42,877 bases of DNA from Bacteroidales bacterium (GTDB lineage Bacteria; Bacteroidota; Bacteroidia; Bacteroidales; Muribaculaceae). This document shows, piece after piece, positions 1 to 9,258 of the stretch. The position numbers were made by a program, and so were the translations under genes. The stretch is from the NCBI GenBank assembly GCA_030524805.1, contig JAUNFY010000020.1, positions 1 through 42,877 on the forward strand, given 5' to 3'. The stretch's first letter is position 1. Each line of letters opens with the position of its first letter. A model generated the notes under the pieces. The model did no database searches. It saw nothing but the letters and a program-made list of their open reading frames with translations, and was not told where the DNA came from.

Positions 1-34
1 TATTGAATCCGTAGAATTATAAACAGCAATAACA

Positions 35-361
35 ATGATGAATTTTATTATCCAGCATAATCTCACAGGTCTTCTTATCGGACTTCTGTCTTTCCTCATC
101 ATCGGCATGTTTCATCCTCTTGTCATAAAATGCGAGTATTATTATGGCACCGGAAGCCGATGGTGGTTTCTTATCGGCGGCATAATCGGAGTGACCGCAT
201 CTCTCTTTGTGCATGACATTTTCTGGTCAACACTTCTCGGGGTGTTAAGTTTCACATGTTTCTGGAGCATTAAAGAAATCAAAGAACAGGAAGAACGCGT
301 CCACCGTGGCTGGTTTCCCAGAAACCCCAAACGCACCTATTATTGGGACAAGCAAAAATAA
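35..361 (+). CDS. DUF4491 family small membrane protein
   Basis: This 108-residue protein is predicted to be an inner-membrane protein. It has three hydrophobic stretches (about residues 10-30, 44-58 and 62-78) and a charged, basic C-terminal tail with the pattern GWFPRNPKR. The TGLLIG start, the FHPLVIKCEYY segment and the GWFPxNPKR end match what I recall of the DUF4491 family of Bacteroidetes, whose function is unknown. Two ATG codons (35 and 38) are possible starts and the sequence does not decide between them. It converges on ligA, and the two stop codons are separated by a strong hairpin. The upstream region lies outside the window, so its promoter and operon are unseen. Confidence 0.8.
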   Translation: MMNFIIQHNLTGLLIGLLSFLIIGMFHPLVIKCEYYYGTGSRWWFLIGGIIGVTASLFVHDIFWSTLLGVLSFTCFWSIKEIKEQEERVHRGWFPRNPKRTYYWDKQK

Positions 362-388
362 AAACCGGAAATCGCAACATCAAATACC

Positions 389-437
389 GGGCCGGGCTGT
401 GAGGATATGTTTAAAGTATATCCTCACAGCCCGGCCC
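389..437. terminator. Perfect 20-bp inverted repeat between convergent genes
   Basis: Positions 389-408 and 418-437 are exact reverse complements over 20 bp, with a 9-base loop. The hairpin sits between the ends of the DUF4491 gene (+) and ligA (-), where a bidirectional terminator is expected. Neither side carries a clear run of T, so its efficiency as an intrinsic terminator is uncertain; it could instead protect 3' ends. Confidence 0.7.
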
Positions 438-459
438 TATAAGTTTCAAAACATATTCC

Positions 460-2466
460 CTATTCTTGAGAAATAATCTTAAGGAATTCCGATTCGTCGA
501 TGATGGGTATGCCGAGAGCCTGGCATTTTTCAAGTTTTGCGGGGCCCATGTTTTCACCGGCAAGCACAAATGAGGTCTTTTTCGATATGCTGCCGACATT
601 CTTGCCGCCATTGCGCTCAATGATTTCCTTATATTCGTCACGGCTGTGGCGGGCGAAAGTACCGGATATCACTATCGATTTTCCTTCCAAAGCATTGCCG
701 GCCGGCTGAATACTATCTTCGCTCACCTGCATCTGGATGCCGGCTGATGCAAGGCGGTCGATGGTGTCGACATTGACGGGATCGCGCAAGAAATCATAAA
801 TACATTGAGCCACAACCGGGCCTACGTCAGGAATCGACTGCAGTTGTTCCACGCTCATGGAGCGCATGCGGTCCATGCTCACAACGCTTTTTGCCAGTCG
901 CTTTGCTGTGGTCTCACCTACATTTGAGATGGACAGCGCATATATCACCCTCTCGAAAGGCACACTCCGCGAATCATCAAGACCCTTGAGTATTCTTTCA
1001 GCACTTTTATCGCCGAACCGTTCCAGGATAGAAAGTTGTTCTTTCGTAAGGTCATATAGGTCGGCCGGAGTCTTCACAAGGTTGCGGTCGTAGAGTAATT
1101 CGGCTGTCTCCTCGCCTATTCCATCAATATTCATCATGCGACGCGCGCAGAAATGTTCTATTCGGCCGGTAATCTGCGGTCGGCATCCATATTTGTTAGG
1201 ACAGAACCAAGCCGCATCCCCCTCATTCTTTACTAGCGGGGTGCCACACACCGGGCAGTGCGACACAAATTGCACCACCTGCGCACCCGGTTCCCTCCTA
1301 TCTTTGTCTACTCCCGTTATCTTCGGTATTATCTCGCCCCCTTTCTCCACATAGAGCCAATCGTGCTCATGAATGTCGAGTTCGCGCATTATGTCGGCAT
1401 TATGAAGCGATGCGCGTTTCACGATTGTGCCGGAAAGCTGCACCGGTTCCAGGTTCGCCACCGGAGTGACCGTGCCCATACGGCCGGTTTCGAAACTTAC
1501 AAACCTGAGCTTTGTGCAGGCATTCTCCGGATTGAACTTGAAAGCCACAGCCCAGCGCGGCGACTTCGCGGTGAAGCCGAGATTGAGTTGCTGGCGCAGT
1601 GAATTAACCTTGAACACCAGTCCATCAGTAGCCACGGGGAGCGTTTTTCTGGCCTCATCCCAATAAGCGATGTATTCGTTGACGTCTTCCTCAGAATGCA
1701 ATATCTTCATTTCGCCCGACACTTTGAAGCCCCAACGGCGGGCAGCCTCCATATTGTCGAAATGATTGTCGGCAGGAAGATCGTCGGAAAGCAGATAATA
1801 GAATATGGCGTCGAGATTGCGCCGTGCCACCTCACGCGGATCCTGAGTCTTCAGAGTTCCGCTTGCCGCGTTGCGCGGATTGGCAAAAAGCGGTTCCTCA
1901 TTATACTCTCGTTCCTTATTGAGCTGCTCAAACACTTTCCAGGGCATCAGGATCTCGCCCCTGATCTCAAACCTATCGGGCCAGTCGCCGGGCTGAAGCA
2001 CCAACGGTATGCTTCGGATTGTCTTGACGTTGGCCGTGACATCATCGCCATGCAGGCCATCACCGCGGGTGACAGCGCGCACGAGACGCCCATTCTCGTA
2101 GGTGATGGAAATTGATGTGCCATCATATTTCATCTCTCCCGTGATTTCAAAATCCTCACCACCGAGACCTTTCCTGACACGTTCGAACCATTCATCGACC
2201 TCACCGATGGAATAAGTGTTGGCAAGCGAAAGCATCGGGCGCTCGTGAGCCACATGCTCGAAACCCTTCGAAAGATCGGATCCGACGCGCCGTGTAGGTG
2301 AGAGAGGATCGGCAAATTCAGGGTGCTCATCTTCAAGTTTTTCGAGTTGCTTCATGAGCATATCAAACTCCTTGTCGCTGATTTCCGGGGAGTTCAACAC
2401 GTAGTAGTTATGATTATGACGGTTGAGTTCTTCGCGCAACTGCCTGATTCTTGCTTCTGCTTCCAT
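460..2466 (-). CDS. ligA: NAD-dependent DNA ligase LigA
   Basis: LigA seals nicks in DNA during replication and repair, using NAD+ to adenylate itself. The 668-residue length is usual for the family. Visible in order: an N-terminal NAD-binding Ia region with the YY pair at 21-22; the adenylation motif KYDG with the nucleotidyl lysine at K113; an OB-fold region; a four-cysteine zinc finger (CPVC ... CPNKYGC) near residues 405-430; helix-hairpin-helix repeats (DGIGEETAELL, DVGPVV); and a C-terminal BRCT domain starting around residue 590 (GKSIVISGTF). The start codon is one base after the truA stop, so the two genes are almost certainly co-transcribed and translationally coupled. ligA is the last gene of the long minus-strand run and ends at the 389-437 hairpin. 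Confidence 0.98.
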   Translation of the reverse strand: MEAEARIRQLREELNRHNHNYYVLNSPEISDKEFDMLMKQLEKLEDEHPEFADPLSPTRRVGSDLSKGFEHVAHERPMLSLANTYSIGEVDEWFERVRKGLGGEDFEITGEMKYDGTSISITYENGRLVRAVTRGDGLHGDDVTANVKTIRSIPLVLQPGDWPDRFEIRGEILMPWKVFEQLNKEREYNEEPLFANPRNAASGTLKTQDPREVARRNLDAIFYYLLSDDLPADNHFDNMEAARRWGFKVSGEMKILHSEEDVNEYIAYWDEARKTLPVATDGLVFKVNSLRQQLNLGFTAKSPRWAVAFKFNPENACTKLRFVSFETGRMGTVTPVANLEPVQLSGTIVKRASLHNADIMRELDIHEHDWLYVEKGGEIIPKITGVDKDRREPGAQVVQFVSHCPVCGTPLVKNEGDAAWFCPNKYGCRPQITGRIEHFCARRMMNIDGIGEETAELLYDRNLVKTPADLYDLTKEQLSILERFGDKSAERILKGLDDSRSVPFERVIYALSISNVGETTAKRLAKSVVSMDRMRSMSVEQLQSIPDVGPVVAQCIYDFLRDPVNVDTIDRLASAGIQMQVSEDSIQPAGNALEGKSIVISGTFARHSRDEYKEIIERNGGKNVGSISKKTSFVLAGENMGPAKLEKCQALGIPIIDESEFLKIISQE

Positions 2467-2467
2467 A

Positions 2468-3223
2468 TCACTTTTTCAGATTAATAAAGTCGTAATCCAC
2501 ATCCCAAAGGAAAAGAGCCTCTCCCGGCATAGACTGGCCTGCTGAGCATCTGTTTTTTGACCGGATGACATCATCAAACTCCTCCAGACTCATTTTGCCA
2601 CGGCCTACATCGACAAGTGTGCCCACGACAGCCCTCACCATATTGCGGAGAAACCGGTCGGCTGAGATTGTGAAGACCGCCATATTTGGTTTTTCCATAT
2701 CCCAGCGTGCATGCGTCACCTTGCAAATATTGGTCTTGGCATCACTATGCAGTTTTGCGAATGACGTGAAGTCTGCCGTCGACAAGAGCTTTTCAGCAGC
2801 GGCATTCATCATATCGATGTCAAGGCGCGATGGGCAAAACCATGAGAGAGGATAGAAGAACGGAGTCTTCTCAAACGCAACGAAATATTTATACGTGCGG
2901 CCCGTGGCATCAAACCGGGCATGAGCATCCTCGGCCACGGGGAAGATTTCATGAATGGCTATGTCGCGGCCTACAAGGCGGTTGAGCGACACGAGCAAGC
3001 GACCGGTATCGGGCAGCTCATCATCGAAATCGAAGTGCGCGTACATGGTGCGGGCATTCACCCCTGTATCGGTGCGTCCTGCCCCGACTATCGGCACCTC
3101 GCGTCGCAAAACCGTAGACAATGCTTCTTCTATGGTTTGCTGCACGCTCGGTGCGTTCGGCTGCCTTTGCCACCCGTGGAATGGTGCGCCACGGTAGCCC
3201 AATCTCATGAAATATCTTCCCAT
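2468..3223 (-). CDS. truA: tRNA pseudouridine(38-40) synthase TruA
   Basis: TruA converts uridines 38-40 in the anticodon arm of many tRNAs to pseudouridine. The 251-residue length is typical. The catalytic aspartate is D52 in the GRTDTGV motif, and the second half carries the conserved FLRNMVRAVVGTLVDVGRG segment. The N terminus (RYFMRLGYRGAPFHGWQRQP) matches the usual TruA start, which supports the chosen ATG. The gene lies 6 bases after speA and one base before ligA in a tight minus-strand cluster. Confidence 0.97.
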   Translation of the reverse strand: MGRYFMRLGYRGAPFHGWQRQPNAPSVQQTIEEALSTVLRREVPIVGAGRTDTGVNARTMYAHFDFDDELPDTGRLLVSLNRLVGRDIAIHEIFPVAEDAHARFDATGRTYKYFVAFEKTPFFYPLSWFCPSRLDIDMMNAAAEKLLSTADFTSFAKLHSDAKTNICKVTHARWDMEKPNMAVFTISADRFLRNMVRAVVGTLVDVGRGKMSLEEFDDVIRSKNRCSAGQSMPGEALFLWDVDYDFINLKK

Positions 3224-3229
3224 CTTCTT

Positions 3230-5128
3230 TCAATATCTCTCCAGATAGGTTATGCCGTAAAGGCCCGACTTGTAGATGTTGAGGAATTGGCGTCCTTCTT
3301 CGGCTGTGATGCGCCCTTCCTTCATCGACTTCGATACCCACGTCTCAAGGTTGCGTACCAGCTTCTTGGGGTTATACTCCACATAATCGAGAACGTCGGC
3401 CACAGGTTCGCCATCGATCACCTGCTCAATCTCATAGCCATCCTTGTCGCATGTGATATGTACGGCGGCAGTGTCGCCGAAGAGATTATGGAGGTCGCCA
3501 AGAATCTCCTGATATGCACCTACGAGGAAGACGCCGATATAATAGGGATCGCCGGCTTTAAGGTTATGAACCGGAAGAGAATGGCTTACGCCCTGAGGCG
3601 CCACGAATCTGTTGATCTTGCCGTCGGAATCGCATGTTACGTCCTGTATGGTGCACTCGTGAGATGGCTTTTCATCAAGTCTGCTGATGGGCATGATGGG
3701 GAACATCTGGTCGATGGCCCAAGTGTCGGGAAGCGACTGGAACAGAGAGAAATTGCAGAAATATTTCTCAGGAAGCATGCGGGCCACCTTGCGCAACTCT
3801 TCCGGCGGATGCTTCATGCTCCTTGTGATGTCGTGCACATCGCGTGCCACGCTCCAGAAAAGTTTCTCAATCTGAGCTCTTGTGGTGAGGTCGAGCAATC
3901 CGAGACTGAACAGTTCGAGTGCTTCCTCACGGATCTGAAGGGCATCGTGCCAATCTTCAAACACCCTTGAGGAATCAATCTTATCCCAGATGTTGTAGAG
4001 TTCACGAGTGAGTTCATGTGCATCCTCCGGAAGTTCATCGTTATCGTTCCAGATAGGGAGCTGTGTTGTCTCGAGCGTCTCTATGATCAGCACGGAGTGG
4101 TGGGCAGTCATAGACCGGCCCGACTCTGTGATGATGTTGGGATGCCGGAGGCCGTTCTTCACACACACATCGGTGAGGGCCGACACTGCGTCGTTGGCAT
4201 ATTCCTGAATGCTATAGTTCATGGAGTTCTCGCCTGAAGATGAGCGGGTTCCGTCGTAGTCCACGCCCAGACCACCGCCAATGTCGACAAAGTCGATATC
4301 GAAACCTGATTTGGACAACTGAACATAGAATTGCATTGCCTCACGCAGGGCATTCTTTATACGGCGGATCTTGGTGATCTGACTGCCGATGTGGAAATGA
4401 ATCAGCTTCAGACAGGCCGTCATCTTGTTTTTCTCCAGAAATTCGAGTGCCTCGAGAAGTTCGCTGGAGTTGAGTCCGAACTTGCTGACATCGCCGCCCG
4501 ATTCCTCCCATTTGCCGCTGCCGGCAGATGTGAGTTTGATACGTATGCCGATGTTAGGGTCTACCTTAAGTCGTTTAGCCACTTTCAATATAAGACGCAG
4601 TTCATTTAGTTTCTCAACCACAATATATATGCGGCGTCCCATCTTCTGGGCAAGAAGGGCAAGCTCAACGTAGTCTTCATCCTTATAGCCATTGCAGACC
4701 ACAAGCGACTTCTCGTGAGTGTTGACAGCGAGCACGGCATGTAGTTCAGGCTTGGAGCCGGCCTCAAGGCCGATGTTATATTTATTGCCGTGGCTGACAA
4801 TCTCCTCCACCACCTGACGCATCTGGTTGACCTTTATAGGATACACCAGATAGTTTTCTCCTTCATAATTATATTCCTGGCTTGCAGTCTTGAAGCAGCT
4901 TGTGATTTTTCTAATCCTGTCGTCAAGGATATCGGGAAATCTCAACAACATCGGAGCCGAGATGTCGCGAAGTTTCAACTCGTCGAGCACCTGGCGAATG
5001 TCGACAGGAGCGTAACCCTGCTTAGGGGTGACCTGCACGTGACCCTTGTCATTAATACTGAAATAAGAAAGTCCCCAGCCGTGTATGTTGTAGAGTTCGC
5101 TGGAATCCTCTATTCTCCACTTCCTCAT
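3230..5128 (-). CDS. speA: Biosynthetic arginine decarboxylase SpeA
   Basis: SpeA is a PLP-dependent fold-III decarboxylase that makes agmatine from arginine, the first step of the agmatine route to putrescine and spermidine. At 632 residues it has family length. The PLP lysine is K99 in YPIKVNQ; the barrel carries HFHIGSQ and the phosphate-binding DIGGGLGVDYDG segment; the late VTCDSDGKI motif holds the conserved active-site cysteine. The ATG start gives the usual IEDSSELYNIHGWG opening. It lies after ssb and before truA. An arginine-consuming gene close to argR is suggestive, but I see no ARG box to prove ArgR control. Confidence 0.97.
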   Translation of the reverse strand: MRKWRIEDSSELYNIHGWGLSYFSINDKGHVQVTPKQGYAPVDIRQVLDELKLRDISAPMLLRFPDILDDRIRKITSCFKTASQEYNYEGENYLVYPIKVNQMRQVVEEIVSHGNKYNIGLEAGSKPELHAVLAVNTHEKSLVVCNGYKDEDYVELALLAQKMGRRIYIVVEKLNELRLILKVAKRLKVDPNIGIRIKLTSAGSGKWEESGGDVSKFGLNSSELLEALEFLEKNKMTACLKLIHFHIGSQITKIRRIKNALREAMQFYVQLSKSGFDIDFVDIGGGLGVDYDGTRSSSGENSMNYSIQEYANDAVSALTDVCVKNGLRHPNIITESGRSMTAHHSVLIIETLETTQLPIWNDNDELPEDAHELTRELYNIWDKIDSSRVFEDWHDALQIREEALELFSLGLLDLTTRAQIEKLFWSVARDVHDITRSMKHPPEELRKVARMLPEKYFCNFSLFQSLPDTWAIDQMFPIMPISRLDEKPSHECTIQDVTCDSDGKINRFVAPQGVSHSLPVHNLKAGDPYYIGVFLVGAYQEILGDLHNLFGDTAAVHITCDKDGYEIEQVIDGEPVADVLDYVEYNPKKLVRNLETWVSKSMKEGRITAEEGRQFLNIYKSGLYGITYLERY

Positions 5129-5154
5129 GTGAAAAAAGTTTTATTGTTTGCAAA

Positions 5155-5478
5155 CTACGGCTGCTGCGGGCGGCCTAAAATTTCAAAAAGTTGCGTATAT
5201 ATCTCCGTACGCTTACGGGTGATTTTGAATTTATCGACATACTGCCGGGTGCGTAACTGACCCTCCACATAGAGTTTCATGCCCTTGCGGATATAGCGGC
5301 CGGCATATTCAGCCTGCTCGCCTATCATGACAATGTTGTGCCATTCGGTGACCTCTGTGTTTCCCCTCAGCTCGTTGGTAGCCAACGAGAAATAAGCCAC
5401 CGGGAAATCCTTTTCAGGATATCTCACTTCGGGATCGCCCCCAACGTTTCCTATCAATATCACTTTATTAACGCTCAT
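5155..5478 (-). CDS. ssb: Short single-stranded DNA-binding protein
   Basis: This 107-residue protein is an OB-fold SSB. It opens with SVNKVILIGNVGGDPEVRY and carries the standard TEWHNIVMIGEQAEYAGRYIRKG and YVEGQLRTRQY core. It stops right after the OB domain and lacks the disordered linker and acidic DDDIPF-type tail that recruit partner proteins in full-length replicative SSB. It is therefore probably a paralogue or accessory SSB; the main ssb should be elsewhere in the genome (inference). It sits 12 bases after the ArgC-like gene and 26 before speA. Confidence 0.92.
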   Translation of the reverse strand: MSVNKVILIGNVGGDPEVRYPEKDFPVAYFSLATNELRGNTEVTEWHNIVMIGEQAEYAGRYIRKGMKLYVEGQLRTRQYVDKFKITRKRTEIYTQLFEILGRPQQP

Positions 5479-5490
5479 GGATCGGAAAGA

Positions 5491-6411
5491 TTAGAATTTA
5501 TGAACTTTAAGGAAGAGCCCCGTCTTTTCCTGCAGACCGAAAAGGAGGTTCATGATATGAACCGCATCACCGGCACCGCCGCGCATGCGGCAGTCGGCAA
5601 CCACAGTGACTGAAAGCATGTCGGGCGATGGTTTCTGAAGCGTGATCAGGGTCTTCTGCGTGCCCTCAACCTCATGACCCGGCACAACACGGGGGAGAGT
5701 GAAAGTGAAGTTGTGGTCGTCGTAAAGATCAGAATAAATCCTGAAAAGCTCATCGATGGCTATTCCGCAGGGAATCTGCATCGAAACCTTAAGGCCACGC
5801 TCGGAAACTTCCTCATGTGAATGCTCCAGAAGGACATTTCCTGAGAAAGAATTCTGGGTCTTGCGCAGCACTTCGAGAATTTCGTGCCTTGCCATGCTGG
5901 CTTTTTCCTCCGTGTCGATATCGGGCGGACATGCGTATTCCACCGTTATGTCTCCTTTGAGAAGAAGGTGTTTTGCAAGAGGATAAAGACCGATCAGGGC
6001 AGCCGCGGCAATAGACCGAGGCACCACTGCCCTGCGACATCCTCTCACAAGGCGCTTGCGGTTGATTTCGGGCAAACCATATTCCATGTCGAGAGCATCG
6101 AAATCGAGCGAAGGACAATGCGACATGTCTATGATGCGGAGTTCCGGCCAGCGGTCGGTGTTCATCCTGAAGCGGTCTGCCACTTCGGAATGAGCATCAA
6201 TGAAAATCACGTCAAGTTGCTGAGGATTTATGTCGGGAGAGAACTCAATATTGCATTCACCGGCGAGTCCATGATGGACAGAAGCCACCTCCCGGCCTAC
6301 CTTGCCGGGTGCGAACGCGCTGATAAGTTCCACATCCGGATGATTGATGAGAATCCTTATAAGTTCTCCCGACATCGCCGTGTCGGCTCCTGCTATGCCA
6401 GCTCGTATCAT
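5491..6411 (-). CDS. ArgC-like protein lacking the catalytic residues (probable pseudoenzyme)
   Basis: The 306 residues follow N-acetyl/succinyl-gamma-glutamyl-phosphate reductase (ArgC) end to end: a Rossmann start with SGELIRILINHP, YGLPEINR at 111-118, and a C-terminal RGGAGDAVHIMNLLFG that matches the usual KGASGQAVxNMNLMF. The working parts are missing. The NPGC active-site segment reads VPRS, with S133 in place of the nucleophilic cysteine. The GSTGAG loop reads ACPPDID. The HxHxPE segment with the catalytic histidine reads MARHEILE. The frame is intact over 921 bases, so the protein is probably still selected, but it should not reduce the acyl-phosphate. It lies 27 bases after argR, where the true arginine genes sit in Bacteroides as I recall. 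A regulatory or binding role is possible; function unknown. Confidence 0.8.
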   Translation of the reverse strand: MIRAGIAGADTAMSGELIRILINHPDVELISAFAPGKVGREVASVHHGLAGECNIEFSPDINPQQLDVIFIDAHSEVADRFRMNTDRWPELRIIDMSHCPSLDFDALDMEYGLPEINRKRLVRGCRRAVVPRSIAAAALIGLYPLAKHLLLKGDITVEYACPPDIDTEEKASMARHEILEVLRKTQNSFSGNVLLEHSHEEVSERGLKVSMQIPCGIAIDELFRIYSDLYDDHNFTFTLPRVVPGHEVEGTQKTLITLQKPSPDMLSVTVVADCRMRGGAGDAVHIMNLLFGLQEKTGLFLKVHKF

Positions 6412-6438
6412 TCTTTAAATGGGGAATTATTATTAAAT

Positions 6439-6915
6439 TTATACGGGGAGTATATGAGAGAGTGCCTTCCGGGCCTGCTCATGGCTGACGCCTTCGCGCA
6501 GCACGATGAAGACGGTGTTGGCACCGGCGATGGTGCCCATTATCTCACGCGAATTAAGCATATCTATGTCGTAGGCAATGCCCGAAGCATATCCGTTTCT
6601 TGTCAGCATCACACCAATGTTGCCTGAGAATTCGAGCGACAGGAACCCTTTTCCGAGATGACGGGCGTAGTCTACAACATGACTGGTCTTCGACTTGATC
6701 CTGGCGGTAGTGGCGTCGGGAAGCATATAGGCATATTCGCCATGCTCAAGAGGCACTTTGGTGGTCTTAAGCATTTTCAAGTCGCGCGACAAAGTGGCCT
6801 GGGTGACAAAAATGCCGCGTGCGGCGAGAAGCTTCAGCAATTCATCCTGACTGCCCACATTGTTGTTCTTGATAATCTCGATAAGATTCTCTATTCTGTC
6901 GTTTTTTCGGCTCAT
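6439..6915 (-). CDS. argR: Arginine repressor ArgR
   Basis: ArgR is the hexameric, arginine-sensing regulator of arginine synthesis and breakdown. The 158-residue protein has the N-terminal winged helix (KNDRIENLIEIIK ... VTQATLSRDLKML, residues 1-50) that binds ARG boxes, and a C-terminal oligomerisation/arginine-binding domain with the conserved GTIAGANTVFIVLRE near residues 125-142. It is 34 bases after the BFN-family gene and precedes the ArgC-like gene. No convincing ARG box was found in the short upstream gap, so transcription probably comes from further upstream. Confidence 0.96.
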   Translation of the reverse strand: MSRKNDRIENLIEIIKNNNVGSQDELLKLLAARGIFVTQATLSRDLKMLKTTKVPLEHGEYAYMLPDATTARIKSKTSHVVDYARHLGKGFLSLEFSGNIGVMLTRNGYASGIAYDIDMLNSREIMGTIAGANTVFIVLREGVSHEQARKALSHILPV

Positions 6916-6949
6916 GGTTGATTTAACTTTAGTGTTGTGTGATACAATT

Positions 6950-7594
6950 TCAATGCTCCTGTGCGGAGGCCTTCCTGCGCTGAATCTCCTGCTTTATCTC
7001 ATCAGCTTTCTCATAATCTTCATTTTCCACGGCCTCCTGCATCATTGTCATGAGCTGTTCGTCGGCAAGCGAATCGATAGAGCCGTCGTTGGGCTTCCGC
7101 ATCCTTTGCGTAGCCTGCCTCACGGGTATTGACTGATTGGAAATGAAATGGCCTGTGGAGGGTGCGAATGAGTCACGGCAAACACCGCAAGTGTCGAGCA
7201 GTTGACGGGTGGTGAAGATCGGCGCGCCTGCCCGCATGGCAAGAGCTATGGCATCGCTGGAACGGGCGTCGAGCGAGTGGGTTTCGCCATCACGAACCAG
7301 AACGATATCGGCAGTGAATATGCCGTTGGGCAACTGCCTGATCACAATCCTGTCGATTCCGACACCGAAAGAATCAAGAATCCGGGCTGTGAGTTCATGT
7401 GTCAGGGGGCGCGGAGTGGAAATCTTCTGAAGCACGCATTCTATCGACTGCGCCTCATTGTAGCCTATGATGATGGGCAGACGAAGATGTCCGCCGTCTT
7501 CCTCAAGCACCATGGCGTACATGCCGTTTTCAATCTGATTGTAGGTGATGCCAATCACGTGCAACTTTACCAATTCGTTTTCCATAAAACTCAT
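6950..7594 (-). CDS. Bifunctional nuclease (BFN/DUF151) family protein with C-terminal UVR motif
   Basis: The 214-residue protein has an N-terminal BFN (DUF151) domain, about residues 6-150, with the typical [19 protein letters not shown] and [20 protein letters not shown] segments, then a linker and a C-terminal UVR-type helix pair ([25 protein letters not shown]). This two-part layout is common in Bacteroidetes; the family was named for nuclease activity reported in a plant member, but its bacterial role is unsettled. The first ATG overlaps the mnmA stop (ATGA). A second in-frame ATG three codons on ([10 protein letters not shown], 7585) is closer to the usual start of the family; both remain possible. 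Confidence 0.88.
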   Translation of the reverse strand: MSFMENELVKLHVIGITYNQIENGMYAMVLEEDGGHLRLPIIIGYNEAQSIECVLQKISTPRPLTHELTARILDSFGVGIDRIVIRQLPNGIFTADIVLVRDGETHSLDARSSDAIALAMRAGAPIFTTRQLLDTCGVCRDSFAPSTGHFISNQSIPVRQATQRMRKPNDGSIDSLADEQLMTMMQEAVENEDYEKADEIKQEIQRRKASAQEH

Positions 7595-8664
7595 TTTTTA
7601 GATTTCAGCGTTATCATCCCCGACCCGAGACATATTTTCATGTCCGGAGTGTAGATGATGGCATATTGTCCGGGGGCTATTCCCTGTATGTCTGATCTTG
7701 AATGAAGGGTATATCCGTCGCTCTCCGCGCTTAGCGAGCCAAATGAGAACTCGGGAGTATGACGTGTCTTGAACGCAACCTCCACCATGTCTTCGCCGGC
7801 ATGGAAAGGATTCAGTGTGATCCAGTGCATCTCCTGAATGTGGATGATGCGGCCATATTGCAGTTTGGTGTCGTAGCCATGGCTTACATAGATGGCATTG
7901 TCGCGGATATTCTTTCTAACCACAAACCATGGGCCGCCGCCAAGGCCGAGACCTTTGCGCTGGCCTATCGTGTAGAACCAATATCCTTTATGTTCACCAA
8001 TCTTTCGACCGGTCTCGATCTCAATCACGGGGCCGGGCCGGGTGCCGAGATGCCTCTCAAGGAAATCGGCATAGTCTATCTTGCCGAGAAAGCAGATGCC
8101 TTGGCTGTCTTTTCGTCCGGCATTCGGAAGGTGAGCTTCCTGTGCGGCATGGCGCACCTCTTCCTTTGTCATGTCGCCGAGCGGGAAAAGTATGTGCGAA
8201 AGTTGTTCGTAGCTGATCTGAGCCAGAAAATCGGTCTGGTCTTTCACCGGATCAGGTGCAGTTGCGAGCCAATACCATCCATCTTTCTCCACTACCTTGG
8301 CATAGTGGCCGGTAGCGGTCTTGTCGAAGTCGTGGCCCCAGCGCTGCTCGAAGAAGCCAAATTTTATAATCTTGTTGCACATCATGTCGGGATGTGGCGT
8401 GAGGCCTGCCTTCACTGTATCAAGAGCATATTGCATCACGTAGTCCCAGTATTCTTCATGGAGCGACACCACTTTGAATGGCAGTCCATATTTTCTTGCT
8501 ATGAGAGTGCACATCTCAATATCTTCCTCGGCAGAGCAATCGCCTTCGCCATTGTCCATACCGATGCGAATATAGAATAGGTGAAGCTCATGCCCCTCCT
8601 TATATAACCGGTCGACGGCCACCGCGCTGTCGACACCACCCGATATCAAAACCGCTATCTTCAC
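7591..8664 (-). CDS. mnmA: tRNA-specific 2-thiouridylase MnmA
   Basis: MnmA puts sulfur on U34 of tRNAs for Lys, Glu and Gln, using ATP and sulfur relayed from a cysteine desulfurase. The 357-residue protein has the PP-loop SGGVDS at 8-13, the first catalytic cysteine C96 in [12 protein letters not shown], and the persulfide-carrying C191 in DSQGICFLG; the C-terminal beta-barrel contains [10 protein letters not shown]. The second cysteine makes it the bacterial MnmA type. Its stop overlaps the start of the BFN-family gene by ATGA, so the two are translationally coupled. Confidence 0.97.
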   Translation of the reverse strand: MKIAVLISGGVDSAVAVDRLYKEGHELHLFYIRIGMDNGEGDCSAEEDIEMCTLIARKYGLPFKVVSLHEEYWDYVMQYALDTVKAGLTPHPDMMCNKIIKFGFFEQRWGHDFDKTATGHYAKVVEKDGWYWLATAPDPVKDQTDFLAQISYEQLSHILFPLGDMTKEEVRHAAQEAHLPNAGRKDSQGICFLGKIDYADFLERHLGTRPGPVIEIETGRKIGEHKGYWFYTIGQRKGLGLGGGPWFVVRKNIRDNAIYVSHGYDTKLQYGRIIHIQEMHWITLNPFHAGEDMVEVAFKTRHTPEFSFGSLSAESDGYTLHSRSDIQGIAPGQYAIIYTPDMKICLGSGMITLKSKK

Positions 8665-8697
8665 AGTTCTACAAGTAATAGATGTTCAACTTACAAA

Positions 8698-9216
8698 TCA
8701 CACTTCTTCAAGTTCGTCCTCGCTATGGTCTGACGAATGCAGCAGATGCAGCGACAGGAAATAATCGACTGATATCTTGCCCGGGCCGACCAAAAGCAGA
8801 AACATATAGATGCCAAGAAACATCACCGGCAGATAACCGGGCTGCTCCCAGCTTATCAAATAAGGTGCCACATTGACTACCTTGCTGAGAAGATAATGCT
8901 CTGCTACAATCATGGCTATGAACGGAGGAATGATCATGAGCCTGGTAAGGAATCCAATCATGATGAACAAGCTGCAGATGATCTCGATACATATCATAAT
9001 GTTGAGACTGAGTTCAGGACTCATTCCAAATATCGCCGGGAAGGTCTGTGCCATAGCATCGAAGGCATGAATCTGCCTGATGCCGAACTGCAGCAGCATT
9101 ATGCCCACGAAAAGCCGGAGAAACAGCCTGCCGAGATGCGTGTAACTATACCCGGTAGACTTTATATATATCTGTTTAGGCAAGGAAAAGACCTTGTAAT
9201 TCCTGTTCATCTTCAT
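8698..9216 (-). CDS. DoxX family membrane protein
   Basis: This 172-residue protein has four predicted membrane helices (about residues 28-48, 72-92, 95-112 and 128-148) and the DoxX-type pattern LGRLFLRLFVGIMLLQFGIRQ followed by MICIEIICSLFIMIGFLTRL. DoxX proteins are small inner-membrane proteins linked in some bacteria to quinone oxidation or oxidative stress; the exact role here cannot be read from sequence. The acidic tail (HSSDHSEDELEEV) is cytoplasmic if the four-helix topology holds. It lies between the DUF5106-like gene and mnmA. Confidence 0.85.
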   Translation of the reverse strand: MKMNRNYKVFSLPKQIYIKSTGYSYTHLGRLFLRLFVGIMLLQFGIRQIHAFDAMAQTFPAIFGMSPELSLNIMICIEIICSLFIMIGFLTRLMIIPPFIAMIVAEHYLLSKVVNVAPYLISWEQPGYLPVMFLGIYMFLLLVGPGKISVDYFLSLHLLHSSDHSEDELEEV

Positions 9217-9258
9217 CTTGTTGATCTTGTATTAAAGTTCACTTTTAAGCTGTGACTG

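Noticed and set aside
2921-3970. Long open frame antisense to speA and truA (349 codons, plus strand)
   Set aside because: It lies opposite two well-supported genes and has no recognisable domain, promoter or sensible start; it is a by-product of their codon use.
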